Shown: in pieces, positions 33,624-38,109 of the stretch
Layout: every line of letters starts with the position of its first letter
How positions within the stretch are numbered: the stretch's first letter is position 1
From: Gammaproteobacteria bacterium UBA1119
Lineage (GTDB): Bacteria > Pseudomonadota > Gammaproteobacteria > Pseudomonadales > Azotimanducaceae
DNA length: 38,109 bases
Assembly (NCBI GenBank): GCA_002313255.1
Contig: DCBA01000012.1
Coordinates: forward strand, 1 to 38,109
Reading direction: 5' to 3'
The notes under the pieces: model-generated
What the model saw: only the letters and a program-made list of their open reading frames with translations
What the model was told of the DNA's origin: nothing
Databases searched by the model: none
Made by a program: the position numbers and the translations under genes

Positions 33624-34834
33624 ACGTCGAAATACGACCCCTCACTGCTGGCGAGATGGGGCAGTTGGGCGAACTAGGCGGCTACGTGTACGGCGGCAGT
33701 TTTGGCGACGGACCGGACAACGTCGTCGCAACCGCCAATTTACCGGATTGGACACTGTGTGCGCTTGTCGACGGGAAGCTCGTCTCTAGCTTCACGGCCA
33801 TTCCATTCACAATGCGTGCGAATGGCAACGCCGTTGCGCTAGCCGGCGTCTCTACGGTCGGGACGCAGCCCGAGTATCGACGTCAGGGTCTTCTACGGCG
33901 GATTCAAACCCAGGCCTTCGCCGACATGCGTGATCGTGGCCAGTCAGTGGCAGCACTTTGGGCTTCGCAAGCCGCCATCTACCAGCGCTACGGCTATGCC
34001 ATGACAACGGTCCTGCGTTCATACCATGTGGACACTACAGATATCGGTTTTCACGACGGCGTTTGGGGATCGGGTTGCGTCGAGCGCCTTTCAGTCAACG
34101 ACGCATTCGATGTCATCAAATCGATCTATATTCGTTTCGTTGAAAACCGCACCTGCTACCTGCATCGAAGCAAGGCGCTATGGTTGCAAAATGCGATGGA
34201 GGAGATCGAAGGGCAGGGTCCGATCCATGCCGGTGTGCATTACGATGAGGAAGGTAAGGCCGACGGCTACATCATCTACACTCTCCGGGCAAACAAAGTT
34301 GACCACGCAACTCGAGGTCAGGAAATTATCATCCGGGATATGGCCTGGCTTTCGATGGATGGATATCGATCAATGTGGGAATGGCTCAAGCGGCATGATT
34401 TAGTTGGTCGGGTGTCATACCAGACGGCGGCCGCCGACGATCCCGCGGTCGAGCTATTTGCCGAACCGAGGCTTCTCCACGGCGTCGATCACGAAGGAAT
34501 TTGGCTTCGGGTCGTTGACGCAACAGGCGCCCTCGGAGACCGTGCTTATTCGAGCGAGGGAGAGATCACCATCGGCTTGACCGATGATCCTCTTACGCCA
34601 TGGAACAATCGCTCCATACGGCTCGAGGCGTCACCCGAAGGCGCTCACGTTACGTCAAGCAAGTCGGCCGATCTCCAAACGTCTGCCAAAGCGCTTGCAT
34701 CGCTTTATAGCGGCTTTCGCACGGCAAGGCAGTTGCGGGCGTGGGGACTCATCGAGGGTGAGGATCATGTGATTGATACCGCAGACCGTCTATTCGCCAG
34801 CAGCCATGCGCCACACTGTCCCGATCATTTTTGA
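33620..34834 (+). CDS. Eis-like GNAT N-acetyltransferase with SCP2-type C-terminal domain
   Basis: A 404-residue protein like mycobacterial Eis in length and layout: N-terminal GNAT domain with the acetyl-CoA loop VSTVGTQPEYRRQGLLRR (77-94), a tyrosine in IYQRYGYA (120-127) at the place of the Eis general acid, a second degenerate GNAT-like domain in the middle, and a sterol-carrier-like C-terminal domain from about residue 300. Eis enzymes acetylate aminoglycosides and peptide amines, but most environmental homologues are uncharacterised. It is translationally coupled to the preceding ICL/PEPM gene and so probably acts on a related metabolite or alongside it. Confidence 0.87.
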   Translation: MNVEIRPLTAGEMGQLGELGGYVYGGSFGDGPDNVVATANLPDWTLCALVDGKLVSSFTAIPFTMRANGNAVALAGVSTVGTQPEYRRQGLLRRIQTQAFADMRDRGQSVAALWASQAAIYQRYGYAMTTVLRSYHVDTTDIGFHDGVWGSGCVERLSVNDAFDVIKSIYIRFVENRTCYLHRSKALWLQNAMEEIEGQGPIHAGVHYDEEGKADGYIIYTLRANKVDHATRGQEIIIRDMAWLSMDGYRSMWEWLKRHDLVGRVSYQTAAADDPAVELFAEPRLLHGVDHEGIWLRVVDATGALGDRAYSSEGEITIGLTDDPLTPWNNRSIRLEASPEGAHVTSSKSADLQTSAKALASLYSGFRTARQLRAWGLIEGEDHVIDTADRLFASSHAPHCPDHF

Positions 34835-34867
34835 CTCGACATCTCCCATATTCTTGAGCCCGCGTCA

Positions 34868-35287
34868 TTAATCGAATAGGGGCTTACCTCGCAACTGTTT
34901 TTTTTGCCCAAGACGCTGTTTTCGCTGAATACGCGCTTTAACCGCTTTACGCGACGGCTTCGTTTTGAGTCGCTTCTTTGGAGCTCGACCAGCCTCCGAC
35001 AAGAGAACGCGCAGGCGGTCCATCGCGTCCTCCCGGTTGCGCCCTTGAGTCCGCTGAGCCTGCGCAAAAATAATAATTTCCCCTGCCCGATTTAGGCGGT
35101 TTCCCGCGATTAATGCTAAACGCCGCCGATACGCTGTCGAAAAACGACACGCACTGAGATCTAGTCGTAACTCCGCGGCTGTTGCCACCTTGTTGACGTT
35201 CTGGCCCCCCGGTCCCGTTGACCGAACAAACTTCCACCTCAGCGCTTCAGCCGGAATTTGTAGACCAGCAATGGTGTAGTCGGTCAC
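34868..35287 (-). CDS. arfB: Alternative ribosome-rescue peptidyl-tRNA hydrolase ArfB
   Basis: A 139-residue protein (140 in E. coli) that releases peptides from ribosomes stalled on truncated mRNA. The release-factor domain carries RSTGPGGQNVNK, with the catalytic GGQ at 27-29, and the C-terminal tail (about 102-135) is rich in Lys/Arg (KKRLKTKPSRKAVK) and enters the empty mRNA channel. These exclude RF1/RF2. The start is GTG 35287 with TGGAA upstream; no nearer ATG exists. The gene diverges from the carboxyltransferase gene with 65 bp between starts. Confidence 0.95.
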   Translation of the reverse strand: MTDYTIAGLQIPAEALRWKFVRSTGPGGQNVNKVATAAELRLDLSACRFSTAYRRRLALIAGNRLNRAGEIIIFAQAQRTQGRNREDAMDRLRVLLSEAGRAPKKRLKTKPSRKAVKARIQRKQRLGQKKQLRGKPLFD

Positions 35288-35352
35288 CGCTATTCCAAAC
35301 GTTTGTTTTAGTCGGCGGGTGCAAGATAATCCCCAGCTAAGGGGAGGACAAC

Positions 35353-36909
35353 ATGAGCTGGAAAGACGAAGTTAATGAGATCACTCATCGCCGTGCGTTG
35401 CGCCAAGCTATGGGAGGCGCCGAGGGCATCGAACGTCAACACAAGCGTGGGAAACTAACAGTCCGGGAACGCATAGATAAGTTCGTCGATCCGAACGGGT
35501 TCCGCGAATTTCATTCACTGACCGGTAGCTCCACGTATAGCGAGAAAGGTGACCTGAAGAGCTTTATACCGCGCGGCTCAGTCGAAGGTACGGCATTGGT
35601 CGATGGACGTAAGGTCATTCTGAGCGCGGGAGATTTTACAGTGCGCGGTGGTTCCGCGAGTTCAGGCGGCGGTATGGGATCGGAGCTCCCGTCCAATGAA
35701 CGCGCCCGTCAGTGGCGTCTCCCTTACGTCCGCTTACTTGATGCGGCCGGAGGTAGCGTCCGCGGTTTCGAGGAAATGGGTCGTACCTATCTGCCCGACG
35801 GTAACCACGGGTCAACGATTGATGTCGATCTTCTCTCGCGGGTGCCTGTGGTATCCGCTGTGATGGGGTCTGTTGCCGGTCTACCCGCGATCAACGCTTG
35901 CTTAGCCCATTTTAACGTGATGGTTAAAGACTCAAGTCAACTATTCCCTGGCGGTCCCCCAGTGGTTAAAGCGGCATTGGGTTACGAAATCAGCAAAGAA
36001 GAACTGGGGGGCCCACACATCCACACCCGAATTAGCGGTTCGGTGGACAATCTTGCAGATACAGAGGAAGACGCCTTTGGTCAAATTAAGCGCTTCCTCA
36101 GTTACCTGCCATCCAATGTCCATGAAATGCCGCCTCGTCGTTTAACGGACGATCCCGCCGACCGTAACGAAGAAGATCTACTGTCTTTGATCCCTCGAGA
36201 CCGGCGGCAAGTGTTCGACGCCCGCAAATTGGTCGAATTGGTTCTCGATCACGGTTCGTTTTTTGAGATCTCACCTCGCTACGGTCGTGCCCGGCTCACT
36301 GGGCTCGGACGGATTAACGGTTTCCCCGTTGGGGTAATGGCAAACAACCCGCGTCATAACGGTGGCTCAACGGACGTCGCGGCTGGTAATAAGGTGATTC
36401 GCCTTTTGCAATTATGCGATGTGTTTCATTTACCGATCATTAGCTTCGCTGACGAGCCCGGCTTTATGGTGGGGTTGGAATCTGAAAAGGCCGGCATCGA
36501 ACGCGCCGGCGCGGCGCTTGTCGCAGTTACCTGTCAAAGCCGCATGCCTTGGTTGACCGTGGTAGTCGGACGGCTCTACGGCGTGGCGGGACAGTGTCAT
36601 CACCGACCATCGGGCATGTTTCGCCGTTACGCTTGGCCTTCAGCTGCATGGGGATCAATGCATATTACTGGCGGCGCTTCCGCGGCTTATCGCCGCGAAA
36701 TCGACGGCGCAGACGATCCGGAGGCTAAATTAGAGGAGATCGAATCGCGCCTTAACGCCCTCGCCTCGCCGTTTCGAACCGCTGAGGTAACCGGTCAAGA
36801 CATTATCGATCCCCGCGAAACTCGAGGTTTTGCAGCCGAGTTCGTTGACGATGCGCAACGCGTGCTCAAGGCCCAGCTTGGAGATCCTCTTATCCCTTAT
36901 CGGCCCTAG
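35353..36909 (+). CDS. Acyl-CoA carboxylase carboxyltransferase (beta) subunit
   Basis: A 518-residue protein of the PCCB/MCCB family, which transfers carboxyl from biotin to an acyl-CoA. The N-terminal crotonase-like domain (about 1-260) has KLTVRERIDKFVD and DFTVRGGSASSGGG; the C-terminal one (260-510) has GRINGFPVGVMANNP, FADEPGFMVG and a MFRRYAWPSAAWGSMH loop. It acts with a biotin carboxylase/biotin carrier alpha subunit, which is not in this window, so the substrate (propionyl, methylcrotonyl, geranyl or other) is open. An excellent GGGGAGGA site precedes the ATG. It ends 3 bp from the convergent rsgA gene. Confidence 0.92.
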   Translation: MSWKDEVNEITHRRALRQAMGGAEGIERQHKRGKLTVRERIDKFVDPNGFREFHSLTGSSTYSEKGDLKSFIPRGSVEGTALVDGRKVILSAGDFTVRGGSASSGGGMGSELPSNERARQWRLPYVRLLDAAGGSVRGFEEMGRTYLPDGNHGSTIDVDLLSRVPVVSAVMGSVAGLPAINACLAHFNVMVKDSSQLFPGGPPVVKAALGYEISKEELGGPHIHTRISGSVDNLADTEEDAFGQIKRFLSYLPSNVHEMPPRRLTDDPADRNEEDLLSLIPRDRRQVFDARKLVELVLDHGSFFEISPRYGRARLTGLGRINGFPVGVMANNPRHNGGSTDVAAGNKVIRLLQLCDVFHLPIISFADEPGFMVGLESEKAGIERAGAALVAVTCQSRMPWLTVVVGRLYGVAGQCHHRPSGMFRRYAWPSAAWGSMHITGGASAAYRREIDGADDPEAKLEEIESRLNALASPFRTAEVTGQDIIDPRETRGFAAEFVDDAQRVLKAQLGDPLIPYRP

Positions 36910-36912
36910 TTA

Positions 36913-37965
36913 TCACTCGTCGTGGCTGGTCCTTTCGCGTTCCTTCGCGCGACGTCGCATTCGTTGGGTAGTTCGACGCTCAGTATCGCGCCGGTCGCTG
37001 AGCGATGCCGAGTTGCGCGCCTCTTCCCGCCAAAGCTTTCTGAACTGTTGTAACCTCTCCGGCTCCAGCTGACCCTCGGAAATTGCAGATTGCACTGCAC
37101 AACCCGGCTCCGTTTGATGGTCGCAGTCAACAAATCGACAACGGGCTGCCAGAGTCGCTACATCCTCGAAAGCCGATGCGACGCCTTCGGCTGCGTCGGC
37201 AAGCGCAAGCTCTCTGATGCCTGGCACGTCCATGACCAGGGCTCCTTGTTCAATCGGATGTATCGATCGATGACTAGTTGTGTGTCGACCCCGACTATCG
37301 TCTTCCCTTATCGCTTCGGTTCGTTGCACTTGATAACCCGCCAGCGTATTCAGTAACGTGGATTTGCCAACCCCCGACGACCCAACGAGGGCGACGGTTT
37401 GACCTTCTGTAGTCCACAGCCGCACGCCTTCAAGAGTGTCCGCGTCACGCGCATCGATACATTCGATCACCGAGTTACCTGAGACTTTCTGGGCCCTCTC
37501 GACGTATTGATGACTCTTATTCGACAGATCGCGTTTGGTTATCACGACCACGGCCGTAATCTCCATTTCTCGGGCTAGTGCAAGGTATCTGATGAGACGA
37601 TTTTCATTAAATTCATCGTTACACGACGTGACGACAAATAACGTATCGATATTGGCTGCGATTAGCTGTATTTCGCGCTTCGATCCAGCGGCATAGCGCT
37701 TAAACACGCTCTTGCGTTCAAGAAGGCGCACGACCTTATCCCGTCCTCCACCTAACAACACCCAATCACCCACGGTGGGTCGTAGTTCTGTCGGACCCCG
37801 AAACCAATTGCTACCGAGTGCGACGTCGTATTCATCAACGCCGTCGGTAACCACCAAGGAAGAACGATGCACGGCAACCACACGGGCCGGTACCGCGAAA
37901 TCCCGTTCATCCGTGCTTAGTTGTAGTGAAAAAAAGTGATCCCAGCCGAATGCCTCGAGGCTCAC
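36913..37965 (-). CDS. rsgA: Ribosome small subunit-dependent GTPase RsgA
   Basis: A 350-residue circularly permuted GTPase that checks late 30S ribosome maturation. The order is OB-fold (about 20-90), G4 TKRD (143-146), G1 GSSGVGKS (195-202), a GRHTT switch region (226-230), G3 DVPG (246-249), then a zinc knuckle with Cys276, Cys281, His283 and Cys289, the same spacing as E. coli. A Lys/Arg-rich tail ends the protein. The start is GTG 37965 (MSLEAFGWDHFF), which fits the family opening, though no clear ribosome site precedes it. Placement near arfB, another ribosome-quality gene, is probably chance. Confidence 0.95.
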   Translation of the reverse strand: MSLEAFGWDHFFSLQLSTDERDFAVPARVVAVHRSSLVVTDGVDEYDVALGSNWFRGPTELRPTVGDWVLLGGGRDKVVRLLERKSVFKRYAAGSKREIQLIAANIDTLFVVTSCNDEFNENRLIRYLALAREMEITAVVVITKRDLSNKSHQYVERAQKVSGNSVIECIDARDADTLEGVRLWTTEGQTVALVGSSGVGKSTLLNTLAGYQVQRTEAIREDDSRGRHTTSHRSIHPIEQGALVMDVPGIRELALADAAEGVASAFEDVATLAARCRFVDCDHQTEPGCAVQSAISEGQLEPERLQQFRKLWREEARNSASLSDRRDTERRTTQRMRRRAKERERTSHDE

Positions 37966-38062
37966 GCTGGCGCGCTCGTCACGAACGAGGCAAAGAGTAC
38001 TTGCTCTATCAAATCAAGGGTGGTTGCTATAACGAACACCATCGCATTATGGTGAAACCAGA

Positions 38063-38109
38063 ATGTCGACGCACCTCAATAAAGCAGAAATCGAGGCCTT
38101 TCACCGGCG
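38063..38109 (+). CDS. Start of a possible phytanoyl-CoA dioxygenase-family gene, 3' partial
   Basis: From ATG 38063 the frame is open to the window edge and reads MSTHLNKAEIEAFHR. The pattern L-x3-E-x2-A-F-x-R is the common opening of phytanoyl-CoA dioxygenase (PhyH) proteins, where a short helix precedes the DGF/DGY segment. Only 15 codons are visible, the ribosome site is weak (GGTGAAACCAGA), and no catalytic residue is in view, so both gene and family are tentative. Confidence 0.35.
   Translation, partial: MSTHLNKAEIEAFHR

Noticed and set aside
1..38109. Insertion sequences, prophage genes, CRISPR arrays, tRNA or rRNA genes
   Set aside because: I looked for transposase or integrase motifs, repeated spacers and tRNA-like folds in the gaps and saw none.

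Overview
The window (38.1 kb) is a gene-dense bacterial chromosome segment, by eye near 50-55% GC, with short gaps and no mobile element, CRISPR array, rRNA or tRNA that I can see. It looks like a heterotrophic proteobacterium, probably a gammaproteobacterium. The reasons are a family B DNA polymerase II, YejA/B/E proteins very close to the E. coli ones, an ArfB, and an RsgA with the E. coli zinc-knuckle spacing. The gene mix (acyl-CoA enzymes, a TauD-type dioxygenase, amidohydrolase, amidase, CoA transferase) resembles free-living marine or host-associated degraders, but that lifestyle reading is inference.

Layout. 0-4.5 kb: 3' part of an NDP-forming acyl-CoA synthetase, then on the minus strand a family III CoA-transferase, a glutathione peroxidase and a crotonase. 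The peroxidase is a selenoprotein: its catalytic residue is an in-frame UGA followed by a bacterial SECIS hairpin, so ordinary gene calling loses its first 46 residues. 4.6-10.7 kb: TauD-type dioxygenase, an exported PSMA-like M28 peptidase translationally coupled to a methyltransferase, an amidohydrolase and a six-Asp-box beta-propeller. 10.7-13.7 kb: two more crotonases around an ACAD10/11-type acyl-CoA dehydrogenase. 13.7-19.3 kb: MATE transporter, cytochrome c' facing a cytochrome b561, aldo/keto reductase, a poorly coding 440 bp gap, and an amidase. 19.4-22.6 kb: SDR and DNA polymerase II. 22.8-26.8 kb: yejA-yejB-yejE without the ATPase gene yejF. 26.8-30.0 kb: NAD(P)-binding epimerase-like protein, CDP-alcohol phosphatidyltransferase, flippase-like membrane protein and GNAT, a possible envelope-lipid group. 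30.2-34.8 kb: eukaryote-type glutamine synthetase II, family VIII-like serine hydrolase, and an ICL/PEP-mutase homologue with an altered active site coupled to an Eis-like acetyltransferase. 34.9-38.1 kb: ArfB, an orphan acyl-CoA carboxylase beta subunit, RsgA, and the first codons of a probable dioxygenase.

Together, at least seven genes act on CoA thioesters (synthesis, transfer, dehydrogenation, hydration/isomerisation, carboxylation), but they alternate strands and do not form one operon. Most look like independently transcribed members of a large catabolic repertoire. The firm translational couplings are peptidase-methyltransferase, yejB-yejE, GNAT-membrane protein and ICL/PEPM-Eis-like. 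I did not find a wholly new multi-gene system. The strongest unusual signals are the selenoprotein peroxidase, the ATPase-less Yej cluster and the altered ICL/PEPM active site.
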